A stretch of 64,000 nucleotides of DNA from Candidatus Sphingomonas phytovorans (GTDB taxonomy: Bacteria > Pseudomonadota > Alphaproteobacteria > Sphingomonadales > Sphingomonadaceae), in NCBI GenBank assembly GCA_029202385.1, contig CP119314.1:1552501-1616500 (forward strand). Reading direction: 5' to 3'. Below, piece by piece: positions 51,015 through 59,683 of this stretch (positions within the stretch are counted from its first letter, which is position 1; each line of letters starts with the position of its first letter). The notes under the pieces are model-generated. The model saw nothing but the letters and a program-made list of their open reading frames with translations, was not told where the DNA came from and ran no database searches. The position numbers and the translations under genes are program-made.

Positions 51015-51967
51015 TGGACCATGAATTCCTGCGGCGCCCATGCCCGCTATGCGGCACCGATGACGCTCGGGAGGAAGTCCGCAGCGCGCAGCGTGCCGAA
51101 GCGAAGACCCTTGAATCGCTTCGCCCGTTCTGGTCCGGGCTTTTCAAGGAAAAGCTGTTCTTCTCCTATCATCGCTGCCTCGCCTGCGGGCTGCTCTACA
51201 ATCCGATCTTCTTCGACGGCCCGCAGCTCGCCAATCTCTATTCGAGCATGGCACCGAATATGGATCTCGTGACCAGCGACGCGATCGCCGCCACGCAGCG
51301 CGGCTATTTCGAGGCGGCAGCGGCGCGCGCCATGCTCGATGGCGACTATCTCGAGATCGGGCCCGACATCGGCTATATCGTCGGGGAAGCGGCGCAGCGC
51401 GGCGATTTCGGGCATTTCTGGCTGTTCGAACCCAATCGCGCCATCCATGATCAGCTGCGCAGGGCAACGGGCGGGCGCCCCGCGACGGTGCTTTCCGACA
51501 TGGACGATCTGTCCGCCGTGCCGGACGGTTCAGTCAGCCTGGCGGTGATGGTGCACGTGCTCGACCATCTGCTCGATCCGCTTGCTGCCCTTGCGCAGAT
51601 TCGCAGCAAATTGCGCGCTGACGGCACGCTGATGATCGTGACCCATGACGAGCGTTCGCTGCTCCGCCACGTGATGGGCGTGCGCTGGCCGCCCTTCTGC
51701 CTCCAGCATCCGGAGCTCTACAATCCGACGACGATCAACAATCTCCTGATCCGCGCCGGCTATGGCGAAGTGGCGGTAGACCGCAGCTACAACCATTTCC
51801 CAATCGACTTCCTTGCCCGACAGGCGGCCTGGACCGTCGGCTTGAAGCTCGACCGGGTGCCGCTACCGGCCTTTTCGATCGCACTGCGCCTGGGCAACAT
51901 GCTGACGCTCGCGAGCGCGACGGCTCAGGCGGCCGAACGCTCGTCCAGCCGGCTGGTAACGGTTTGA
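51011..51967 (+). CDS. SAM-dependent methyltransferase with zinc-ribbon N-terminus
   Basis: A 318-residue class I methyltransferase. The N-terminus has two CxxC pairs (CPLCGTDD and CLACGLLYNP), a putative zinc ribbon seen in sugar C-methyltransferases. The SAM region includes YLEIGPDIGYIVGEAAQRG and LAVMVHVLDHLLDPLAAL. The C-terminal C-MT2 domain of full-length NDP-sugar C-methyltransferases (about 410 residues) is missing. GGAG before ATG 51011, in a 4-nt overlap. The 3' end overlaps the convergent rfbG by 43 bp. It probably methylates a cluster sugar. Confidence 0.87.
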   Translation: MMDHEFLRRPCPLCGTDDAREEVRSAQRAEAKTLESLRPFWSGLFKEKLFFSYHRCLACGLLYNPIFFDGPQLANLYSSMAPNMDLVTSDAIAATQRGYFEAAAARAMLDGDYLEIGPDIGYIVGEAAQRGDFGHFWLFEPNRAIHDQLRRATGGRPATVLSDMDDLSAVPDGSVSLAVMVHVLDHLLDPLAALAQIRSKLRADGTLMIVTHDERSLLRHVMGVRWPPFCLQHPELYNPTTINNLLIRAGYGEVAVDRSYNHFPIDFLARQAAWTVGLKLDRVPLPAFSIALRLGNMLTLASATAQAAERSSSRLVTV

Positions 51968-53019
51968 TAATCGGCGATCTGCGCGCGCGTGACAGTCAGC
52001 GCGTCAGCGCCGGACGCCACGGCCTTGTGCCACGCAACGATCCAGTCGAGCGCCTGATCGAGCCCAAGAGCAGGGCGCCAGCCCAGCGCCGCCCGCGCCT
52101 TGGAGCAATCGAGCCGAAGCAATCCGGCCTCGTGCGGGCGTGGGCCGCTATCGGGCATCGCGTCGGCCGCACCGCCGCCCCAGCCAGCCCGCATCCTCTC
52201 CACGATCCACGACACCGGGCGGGCATCCTCGTCGGCGGGCCCGAAGTTCCAGGAATCGGCGAACTGTCTTTCGCCGGCCAGCAACCGCTCCGCGATCATC
52301 ATGTAGCCGCCGAGCGCTTCAAGCACATGCTGCCACGGCCGTACCGCATCGGGCGCGCGGATCAGCGGCGCCGCACCGGCCTCGAACGCGCGGACCAGGT
52401 CGGGCAGCAACCGGTCCGCCGCCCAGTCGCCGCCGCCGATGACGTTGCCGGCACGGACCGACGCGAGCAACGGGCCGCCTTCGGCGAAGAAGGAACGGCG
52501 CCAGGCCGATACGACCAGTTCGGCCGCGCCCTTGCTGCTGCTATAGGGGTCGTGCCCACCCATCGGGTCGCTTTCGCGATAGGGCCAGATCCATTCGCGA
52601 TTCTCGTAGCATTTGTCGCTGGTGACACAGACGATCGCCTTCACGCCGGGCGCGCGCCGTGCCGCCTCGAGCAGATGAACCGTGCCCATCACATTGGTTG
52701 CGTAGGTCTCGACCGGCTCGACATAGGACAGGCGGACGAGCGGCTGCGCGGCGAGATGGAAGATCACCTCGGGCCGGCTCGCCTCCACCACCGCCCGGAC
52801 GGCCGCCAGGTCGCGTACGTCGCCTTCCACATGCCTGACCAGCCCGGCGACCCGAGCCGTCTCGAACAAACTCGGCTCGGTCGGCGGCGGGAGGGCAAAA
52901 CCAGTGACGTCAGCCCCCATCGCGTCCAGCCACAGGCTGAGCCAGCTCCCCTTGAAGCCGGTATGCCCCGTCACGAGCACCCGGCGGCGGGACCAGGTGC
53001 CGCTCACCAGCGCTTCCAT
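51925..53019 (-). CDS. rfbG: CDP-glucose 4,6-dehydratase
   Basis: A 364-residue extended SDR. TGHTGFKGSW (17-26) is the RfbG-specific NAD motif, VTSDKCYENREW holds the active-site Thr/Asp and DPYSSSKGAAE the catalytic Tyr-Lys. It converts CDP-glucose to CDP-4-keto-6-deoxyglucose. ATG 53019 is preferred to GTG 53040. It overlaps rfbF by 16 nt, forming a two-gene minus-strand operon facing the plus-strand export operon. Its last 43 bp overlap the methyltransferase end. Confidence 0.94.
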   Translation of the reverse strand: MEALVSGTWSRRRVLVTGHTGFKGSWLSLWLDAMGADVTGFALPPPTEPSLFETARVAGLVRHVEGDVRDLAAVRAVVEASRPEVIFHLAAQPLVRLSYVEPVETYATNVMGTVHLLEAARRAPGVKAIVCVTSDKCYENREWIWPYRESDPMGGHDPYSSSKGAAELVVSAWRRSFFAEGGPLLASVRAGNVIGGGDWAADRLLPDLVRAFEAGAAPLIRAPDAVRPWQHVLEALGGYMMIAERLLAGERQFADSWNFGPADEDARPVSWIVERMRAGWGGGAADAMPDSGPRPHEAGLLRLDCSKARAALGWRPALGLDQALDWIVAWHKAVASGADALTVTRAQIADYQTVTSRLDERSAA

Positions 53020-53777
53020 GGCGCGCTGCCGGTGTTCCACAGTTCGTCGAGCTGCATCTTGTCGCGCAGCGTATCCATCGGCTGCCAGAACCCGTCATGC
53101 TGATAGCTCATCAGTTCTCCGCACCGTGCCAGCTGCTCGAGCGGGCCTGCCTCCCAGACGCTCTCGGGCCCGTCGACCAGATCGAGCACCGACGGATCGG
53201 CAACGAAGAACCCGCCATTGATGCGCCCTCCGTCGCCAGCGGGCTTTTCGCGGAAATCGGTGACGCGGTTACCATCGAACTCGAGCGCGCCGAAGCGGCC
53301 CGGCGGCGAGACCGAGGTGATCGTCGCGCGGAGCCCATGCGCCTTGTGGAAGCGCACCAGCTCCGCGACATCGATATCGGCGACGCCGTCGCCATAGGTG
53401 AAGCAGAAGGGCTCGTCTGGATCGAGATAATGACGGATCGCCGCCAGCCGCCCGCCGGTCATCGTCGCAGGGCCGGTCTCGACCAGGGTGATGCGCCACG
53501 GCTCGCTGCGGGCATAATGCACCTCCATGCCATTGCCGCCGCGCAGGTCGATCGTGACGTCCGATGTGTGCAGGAAATAATTCGCGAAATATTCCTTGAT
53601 CAGATAGCCCTTGTACCCGAGGCAAATGACGAAGTCATTGAATCCGGCCGAAGAATAGATCTTCATGATGTGCCAGAGGATCGGCATTCCGCCGATCTCG
53701 ACCATCGGTTTTGGCCGAACGCTGGTTTCTTCGCCGAGCCGGGTGCCCAATCCGCCGGCCAGGATTACGGTTCGCAT
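53004..53777 (-). CDS. rfbF: glucose-1-phosphate cytidylyltransferase
   Basis: A 257-residue nucleotidyltransferase. The start LAGGLGTRLGEET and RPKPMVEIGGMPILWHIM are diagnostic of RfbF/DdhA, as are CLGYKGYLIKEYFANYF and FTYGDGVADID. It makes CDP-glucose from CTP and glucose-1-phosphate, the first step before RfbG. The ATG 53777 is only 14 bp from the divergent PMT-like gene start, so one promoter at least must lie inside the neighbouring gene. Length matches the family. Confidence 0.95.
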   Translation of the reverse strand: MRTVILAGGLGTRLGEETSVRPKPMVEIGGMPILWHIMKIYSSAGFNDFVICLGYKGYLIKEYFANYFLHTSDVTIDLRGGNGMEVHYARSEPWRITLVETGPATMTGGRLAAIRHYLDPDEPFCFTYGDGVADIDVAELVRFHKAHGLRATITSVSPPGRFGALEFDGNRVTDFREKPAGDGGRINGGFFVADPSVLDLVDGPESVWEAGPLEQLARCGELMSYQHDGFWQPMDTLRDKMQLDELWNTGSAPWKRW

Positions 53778-53791
53778 CGTCGCTCCACGTC

Positions 53792-55462
53792 ATGTCTTTC
53801 GATACCATGACGAAACCGATCGCTCCGGCCCGTAACCGGCTGCTCGTCCAATGGACGGAAGCTGGAATATTGATGCTCATCCTGGCGATCGCGGCGGGAT
53901 TGCGGATTCATGGCGTCGGCTTCGGCCTGCCCGCGTTGAACGATCCGGACGAGCCGCTGTTCGTGATGAAGTCGCTCGACATGCTGCGAAACCACAGCCT
54001 CAATCCGGGCTGGTTCGGTCACCCCGGCACCACGACCCTCTATTGCCTCGCCCTGGTCAGTCTGGGCGTGGGTGGCCTCGGCATTGCCACAGGCCGCTTC
54101 GCCGACAGCCAGGCGCTCATGGCAGCCGTCTACGCCGATCCCGGCATCCTGTTCCTGCCAGCGCGGCTGTTCATCGTCGCCTGCGGCGTCGCCTGCGTCT
54201 GGCTCACCTGGTCGCTCGGCAAAAAGCTTGGCGGCCCGAGGCTCGGGCTGATCGCCGCGGCGTTCCTCGCGGTGAACTCGGTCCATATCGAATATTCGCA
54301 GATCATCCGGACCGACGTGCAGGCGACGGTCTTCATGCTGCTGAGCACCCGGTCGGCGGTGGCGATCGCGCGCGAGGGACGGCCGCGCGATTATCTGATG
54401 GCCGGCGTCTGGGCAGGCCTTGCCTGCGCGACCAAATGGCCGGCGGCGATCATCGTCCTCAATCCGCTATGCGCCGGCCTCTATCGGGGCTGGCATGATC
54501 GCCATGAACTGCGCCGCGTCGCGCTGCTGCCCGTCATGGCGCTTGCCACCCTGCTGCTCGTCTCGCCCTATCTGCTGCTCGATTATCCCACGGTAGTGCA
54601 AAATCTCGCCGGTGAAGCGCGGACGGCACATCCCGGTGCGACGGGCGGCGGTTTCCTGGCCAATCTCGCCTGGTATGCGGGCCATCCGCTATTGGCATCG
54701 TTTGGCGGGGCAGGCCTCGCCCTGGTCCTGCTCGGCGCGATCGGCGCATTGAGTCGCCTGCGGGTTGCAACCGTCGCAGTTCTGCCCGGCGCCCTCGCAT
54801 TCCTGTTGGTCATCGGCGCTCAGGCCCTGCTCTGGGAACGCTGGATCGTGCCGCTGTTGCCTTTCGCGGCGATCGCGGCAGCGGCGGCGCTGTGCTGGCT
54901 GGCCGACTGGTTGCGCGCCCGGGTGAATCGCCGCCTCCCCCTGCTCGAAGCCATGGCAGCGCTGTTGCTGGCGCTCCCGATGCTCCAGGCCGCGAAGGTC
55001 AGAGCAACGGAGCGCGCGCACGACACGCGCCAGGCGGCCAGCGCCTGGATCAGGGAAAACGCTCCACCCGGCAGCCGGATCGTAGTGGAACATGCCGCGT
55101 TCGATCTGCTTCAGATGGGCGCCTGGCGCTTCCTGTTTCCCCTCGGCTCCGCCGGCTGCGTCGATGTCGAGGATATCCTCGCCAAGCGAATCCGCTATTC
55201 GGAGGTAGAGACCCTGCGATCGGGACGGGCCGTCGTCGATCTTGCCCATGTGGATGCCCCGCTGCTTCCCACCTGCCGCGCCGACTTCGTCATCCTGAGC
55301 CATTATGACGGCTATCGTGCCGACCCGGCACATTTCCCGGACGAACTCGCCCGATATGCCCAATTGCTGCGCGGTGGCAGGCAGGTCGCCGTGATCCGTC
55401 CCAAACCCGGTATCCGGACCGGGCCCGTGGTCCGGATCATCAGCCTGTCGCCGGCACGATAG
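53792..55462 (+). CDS. PMT/ArnT-like GT-C glycosyltransferase
   Basis: A 556-residue membrane protein with 10-12 helices. The first periplasmic loop has GLPALNDPDEPLFV, with the Asp/Glu pair of the GT39/GT83 (PMT_2) family, and the C-terminal periplasmic domain includes ASAWIRENAPPGSRIVVEH. It would transfer a sugar from undecaprenyl phosphate to a glycan or protein. I use ATG 53792 (MSFDTMTKP); 53807 is possible and no clear ribosome site is seen. It is a second GT-C candidate partner for GtrB-GtrA. It ends 15 bp from convergent tamB. Confidence 0.84.
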   Translation: MSFDTMTKPIAPARNRLLVQWTEAGILMLILAIAAGLRIHGVGFGLPALNDPDEPLFVMKSLDMLRNHSLNPGWFGHPGTTTLYCLALVSLGVGGLGIATGRFADSQALMAAVYADPGILFLPARLFIVACGVACVWLTWSLGKKLGGPRLGLIAAAFLAVNSVHIEYSQIIRTDVQATVFMLLSTRSAVAIAREGRPRDYLMAGVWAGLACATKWPAAIIVLNPLCAGLYRGWHDRHELRRVALLPVMALATLLLVSPYLLLDYPTVVQNLAGEARTAHPGATGGGFLANLAWYAGHPLLASFGGAGLALVLLGAIGALSRLRVATVAVLPGALAFLLVIGAQALLWERWIVPLLPFAAIAAAAALCWLADWLRARVNRRLPLLEAMAALLLALPMLQAAKVRATERAHDTRQAASAWIRENAPPGSRIVVEHAAFDLLQMGAWRFLFPLGSAGCVDVEDILAKRIRYSEVETLRSGRAVVDLAHVDAPLLPTCRADFVILSHYDGYRADPAHFPDELARYAQLLRGGRQVAVIRPKPGIRTGPVVRIISLSPAR

Positions 55463-55477
55463 CCTCTGGCTCTATCG

Positions 55478-58400
55478 TCAATAATCCTTGGAATAGCGCA
55501 GGTTGATCGCGGTGCCGTTGGAGCCGCCGGTTTGGCTCAGGATGCTCAGCGCCTTCGACAGGGCGATCTCGATCTGGGTTGCGGTGAAGCCCCGGGTATC
55601 GGTGACGATCTCCACATAGATATCGTTCGAGATATATTTGCCCGCGGCGACCGACGTTCCGCGTCCGGTCGCTTCGTCCGCGCCGAGAACCCGCAGGCGA
55701 TCGATACCGGAAGCCGAACGCAGCTTGCCGAGCGGATTGAGCCCGCCGCCCGAGCCGCGCAACGAATTGAGCGCGGCGGCAAGCTGGATCGCCTGCATCG
55801 GCGACAATTCGGTCACCGAATTGCCGAACAGGATTCGCGAGAGCAACTCGTCCTGTGGCAGGCTGGGCGAGGAGCTGAAGGTGATCTGCGGGTTCTGCGC
55901 CCGGCCGGCGATATTGATCGTGACGGCGGTGCCGGAAATGGTCGCCGTCGCCTTCATCGACAGCAACGGGTTCGTCACCGCGCCGCCCTCGAAACGGATC
56001 ACGCTCTCCTGATCGAGATCGAAGCGCTTGCCCGCGAAATTGTAGGTGCCCCGGACCAGATCGACATTGCCGATGACTTCCGGCGTGGCGGAGGTGCCGC
56101 CGACCCGCAAATCCGCGCTCCATTCGCTCTCCAGGCCCATGCCGGAAACGAACAGGCGATTGTCGGCATGGATTCGCAGGTCGAGCTTGAATAGGCTGGG
56201 CACGCCTGCCGCCGCCGCGGCGGCATCGCTCGCTGCCTGGGCGCGGCTGGTGCCCTTACGCCGCACGCCCTGTAGCTCGGCGACTTCGGCCGCGCCCTGG
56301 CGGATGATCTCATACCGTACCTCGGGCAAGTTCAGCGTGCCGGAGACCAGACCGCCATTCGCCTTGCTGTTGGTGACGGCGATATCCCCCGAGACGGTCG
56401 CGCCAAGCGCATCGCTGCGGGCAAGCTGCGCGTTGCTCAATGTAGCCCTTATATCGATCGGGAAGCCCGCATCGGCCCCGAAGCCGACACTACCCTTCGC
56501 CGAAACGCTGCCCTTCCCGGCACGTCCGCTGAATTCGGTGATCTCAAGCCGGTCGCTGGTGAAGCGGCCGTTCAGCCTGATAGCGCTGATGCGCGTGCCG
56601 TAGGTCTCATTGTCATAAGCGAGCGCGTTAGCCCGGATCAGGCCGGTCAGTTGCGGGCTGGACAGGCGTCCGGAGAAATCGGCGGCGATGCCGATCTGCC
56701 CGGTAAGCGTCTGGTTCGCGAGGCCCGCCAGGCTCCACAGCACGTCGGCCGGGCCATTATAGCGAATTCCGCCGCCCAGCGGCGCATTCATCAGGGCGGT
56801 CGTCCAGTCGCCCTCGCCGACGGGCTGCAACCGCACCTGCGCCCGGCCGATCGCCGCCCCACCGCGCTTGATGAGCGCACCCAGCGTGCCGCCTTCGGGA
56901 CGGAGCGTGCCAAGCGCGGAGATGTCGACCGGCGTCGACACGACCGCGGCCCCCGAACGCGTGAAACCGCGAACGTCGAGGTGCAGATCGGCGCGTGGCA
57001 TGCCCGCCCCGGCCTGGACGAAGTCGAGGCTGCCGGTCGCGCGTCCGCCAATGCCCGCACCGGCAGCGAACGCATTGAGGATCGCGAGATCGAAATTGTC
57101 GAACCGCGACTGAAGCTCAAGCGTCTTGCCATAGCGCCCGGCAACCCGGACCTGTCCTTGCGGCACGACGATCGCGACCGGCGCAAGCACATAGGTGCCA
57201 TGATCGTTCCTGATCATCGCCGGCTGGGCCAGATAGAATGCCACGGTGCCGACCTGGCCCTGTGCCGCGACCCGGTACAGGTCAGGCGAAAGCTGCGCGT
57301 TGGCGGCGACGCGAAAGCTCACGCCGCTCTCGCCGTTGGCGACGACTTGCGCGGTGCCGTGGCCACCCTGATAATTCACCTTGGCGCGCGCGGTCTGGAG
57401 GTAGAAGCTTCCCTGGCGGACGCCGGCAAGCTGCATATCGGCGACGATTTCCGGCGCCTTGGCATAGAGCGTGATCGTCGCCTCGACGATCGCGCGTTCG
57501 ATCACGAGCTTCGCCTCGCCGGGGATATGCGCGCCGTTTGCGCGGGCCGAAACCTGGGCGCGCTGCACGGCGCCGACCGCCGACAGGGTGACGGTGCCGT
57601 TGATCCCCGACCCGTTGGCGGTGAGCCGGCCCAGGAACGGACCCGCGGGCGCCTGACGAACCGTACCGGCAAAGTCGACCCCGGCGAAACGCGCACGGTG
57701 GATGTCGATCGTCAGCGGCCCACCGCCGGTGCGGATCAGCACGTCAGCGTTGAACGGCCCGTAGGGCGATCCGCCGGTCGCGACCACGGCATAGCCGGTG
57801 CCGGTGCCCCGGATCGTCGCCTCGACATCGCTGAGCTGCACGCCGACATTCGGTCGGCTCGCGCGCAGCCTGATCAGCGGGCGCTCGGCGGTGCCCGACA
57901 CGGCAAGCGCGAGCGGACCATATTGCGTCGAACTGCCCTGCGCGGTGAAGGCGATTCGGCCGTCTGGCAGATAGCTGCCCTGGCCTCCGGTGAGGCGGAA
58001 GCTTGGTGCCGCGACGCGCAGATTCTCCACGCGGAACACGCCCTTCGGATCGAAGCTGATGTTGCCGACAATCACGGCGCGGCCGCCGAGGAAATTCTCG
58101 ACGCCCGCATTGTCGAGCTTCACCGTGGTGACCCCGAACCGCCCCTTCAACCCGAAACCACCCGACGCGACGGTAACCAGTTTCATGTCGGTCGTCGCGT
58201 TGATGATGCCGACTCCGTCGATGCGGTAATCGTTGATCCGGCCCTTCAGGCCAGCACGATATATACCGGTCGACAGGTCGGCGACCACGATTGCGGTCGC
58301 ATCGATCTGCGGCGAACGGATGCGCAGATTGTCCGACAGGATGGTATCCCCGGAAATCGCGAACTCGCCGTTCACGGTCACCTTGGTGAGCAATCCGCCA

Positions 58401-59683
58401 GCCGCCGCGTTCAACCCGGTGACTCGCGCGATGCGCGCGGAGACGGGCACGATGATCCGGTCGGCATCAACCCGGCTGCGTCCCTCGGCATAAAGGCCCT
58501 GCACCACGGTCTTGTCGAAGCCGATCGCCGCCGCGCTGATCTTGTAGTCGACCAGCGGCCGGACAAAGGCACCGTCGAGGCGAAGCGAGGCGCGGACATC
58601 GCGACCGTTGAGATTCGGTGCGATCGATCCCGGGGTAAGCAGCCCTGCCTCGACCTGCATGCCCTCGAAACGGCTCTTCGCCAGATCCACCACGCCATTC
58701 GCCGTCACCGCCAGCGCATTGGAGCGCAGCGACAGCCTTGTGGTCGCGCGGCGCGCAGCGAGCGTGGTGGTGAAGTCGACCAGCAACGCCGGTGCTGTCA
58801 GCCGCTCGACCGGCCCAGCCAGGATCAACCCGGGATGAAGCGGCCCGCGCACCGTGAAGGTGCCGTTGCGCGCGGTGACATCCAGCGCGGCAAGCGTCTT
58901 GCCGCCGAGCGCTGCCTCCGCCTTGCCCTGCCAGGACGACCAGCTTCCGCGCCCGTTGATCTGCGCGGCCAGCGGCCGCTTCAGCCCGGCCATCCCTGCG
59001 ACGATCCCGCCGGCCGGAGCATTGAGTCGCGCGTCGACGATCAGGCGATCCTGGTCCGGCACCGCATCGAGCACGAGCGCAAGCCGATCGCCCCCGTCGA
59101 GCGCGGCGGCGTTGCCGGTGATCTGCGCGCGACCATCGGCGATATGCGCCACCGCATCGAGCGTCATCGCCCGCCGCGTGCCCGTGATCGGCGCGCCGAG
59201 GACGAGGCGTCCGACCTTCAGGCGCCCGATATCGATGTCGATATCAGGCAGGGTAGGCGCATTGGGATCGCTCGGCACCGGCTTCAGTTCGGGCAACCGG
59301 GCGAGCGTGATCAGGGGCGCGGCGGCGGAGCGTATGTCAGCGTGGTTGCGGATGAAGGCGAAGGGCCGCCAGTCGAGATCGATCCGCGGCGCGGTCGCGA
59401 AGACTCCCTTCGGGTCGCTGATCCTCAGGTCGCGGATGGTGAGCTTGCCGTAGAGCGAGCCGTCCAGGCGCCCGAGCTCGACCTTGAGGCCGGATGCCGT
59501 TTCATAGCCTGAAAGCTTGCCGACCAGGAAACGCCGGCCGGGGTCGGTGTTCAGCGCGAAGACCGCGACGATCGCCAGGGCGAGCAGACCGGCGACCGCG
59601 ATGGCCAGCCAGGCCGCGATGCGCCCGATCGGGAAACGGCGGCGCGGTGCCGGTGCGGCGGTCTCGACGTCGGTTTCCGGCAT
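55478..59683 (-). CDS. tamB: TamB, translocation and assembly module inner-membrane subunit
   Basis: A 1401-residue AsmA-like protein: N-terminal membrane anchor (about 20-43), a very long periplasmic beta-helical (taco-like) body built of repeated strands, and the C-terminal TamB (DUF490) domain (about 1050-1401) with PQDELLSRILFGNSVTELSP and terminal INLRYSKDY. TamB with TamA supports outer-membrane protein insertion and, in newer work on AsmA-like proteins, phospholipid transport. The start overlaps the tamA stop by one base (TGATG), so it is coupled. Length is typical. Confidence 0.93.
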   Translation of the reverse strand: MPETDVETAAPAPRRRFPIGRIAAWLAIAVAGLLALAIVAVFALNTDPGRRFLVGKLSGYETASGLKVELGRLDGSLYGKLTIRDLRISDPKGVFATAPRIDLDWRPFAFIRNHADIRSAAAPLITLARLPELKPVPSDPNAPTLPDIDIDIGRLKVGRLVLGAPITGTRRAMTLDAVAHIADGRAQITGNAAALDGGDRLALVLDAVPDQDRLIVDARLNAPAGGIVAGMAGLKRPLAAQINGRGSWSSWQGKAEAALGGKTLAALDVTARNGTFTVRGPLHPGLILAGPVERLTAPALLVDFTTTLAARRATTRLSLRSNALAVTANGVVDLAKSRFEGMQVEAGLLTPGSIAPNLNGRDVRASLRLDGAFVRPLVDYKISAAAIGFDKTVVQGLYAEGRSRVDADRIIVPVSARIARVTGLNAAAGGLLTKVTVNGEFAISGDTILSDNLRIRSPQIDATAIVVADLSTGIYRAGLKGRINDYRIDGVGIINATTDMKLVTVASGGFGLKGRFGVTTVKLDNAGVENFLGGRAVIVGNISFDPKGVFRVENLRVAAPSFRLTGGQGSYLPDGRIAFTAQGSSTQYGPLALAVSGTAERPLIRLRASRPNVGVQLSDVEATIRGTGTGYAVVATGGSPYGPFNADVLIRTGGGPLTIDIHRARFAGVDFAGTVRQAPAGPFLGRLTANGSGINGTVTLSAVGAVQRAQVSARANGAHIPGEAKLVIERAIVEATITLYAKAPEIVADMQLAGVRQGSFYLQTARAKVNYQGGHGTAQVVANGESGVSFRVAANAQLSPDLYRVAAQGQVGTVAFYLAQPAMIRNDHGTYVLAPVAIVVPQGQVRVAGRYGKTLELQSRFDNFDLAILNAFAAGAGIGGRATGSLDFVQAGAGMPRADLHLDVRGFTRSGAAVVSTPVDISALGTLRPEGGTLGALIKRGGAAIGRAQVRLQPVGEGDWTTALMNAPLGGGIRYNGPADVLWSLAGLANQTLTGQIGIAADFSGRLSSPQLTGLIRANALAYDNETYGTRISAIRLNGRFTSDRLEITEFSGRAGKGSVSAKGSVGFGADAGFPIDIRATLSNAQLARSDALGATVSGDIAVTNSKANGGLVSGTLNLPEVRYEIIRQGAAEVAELQGVRRKGTSRAQAASDAAAAAAGVPSLFKLDLRIHADNRLFVSGMGLESEWSADLRVGGTSATPEVIGNVDLVRGTYNFAGKRFDLDQESVIRFEGGAVTNPLLSMKATATISGTAVTINIAGRAQNPQITFSSSPSLPQDELLSRILFGNSVTELSPMQAIQLAAALNSLRGSGGGLNPLGKLRSASGIDRLRVLGADEATGRGTSVAAGKYISNDIYVEIVTDTRGFTATQIEIALSKALSILSQTGGSNGTAINLRYSKDY

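Noticed and set aside
56651..59512. 950-codon open frame antisense to tamB
   Set aside because: It is the complementary frame of a well-supported gene in GC-rich DNA; its translation is Arg/His/Asp-rich and has no domains.
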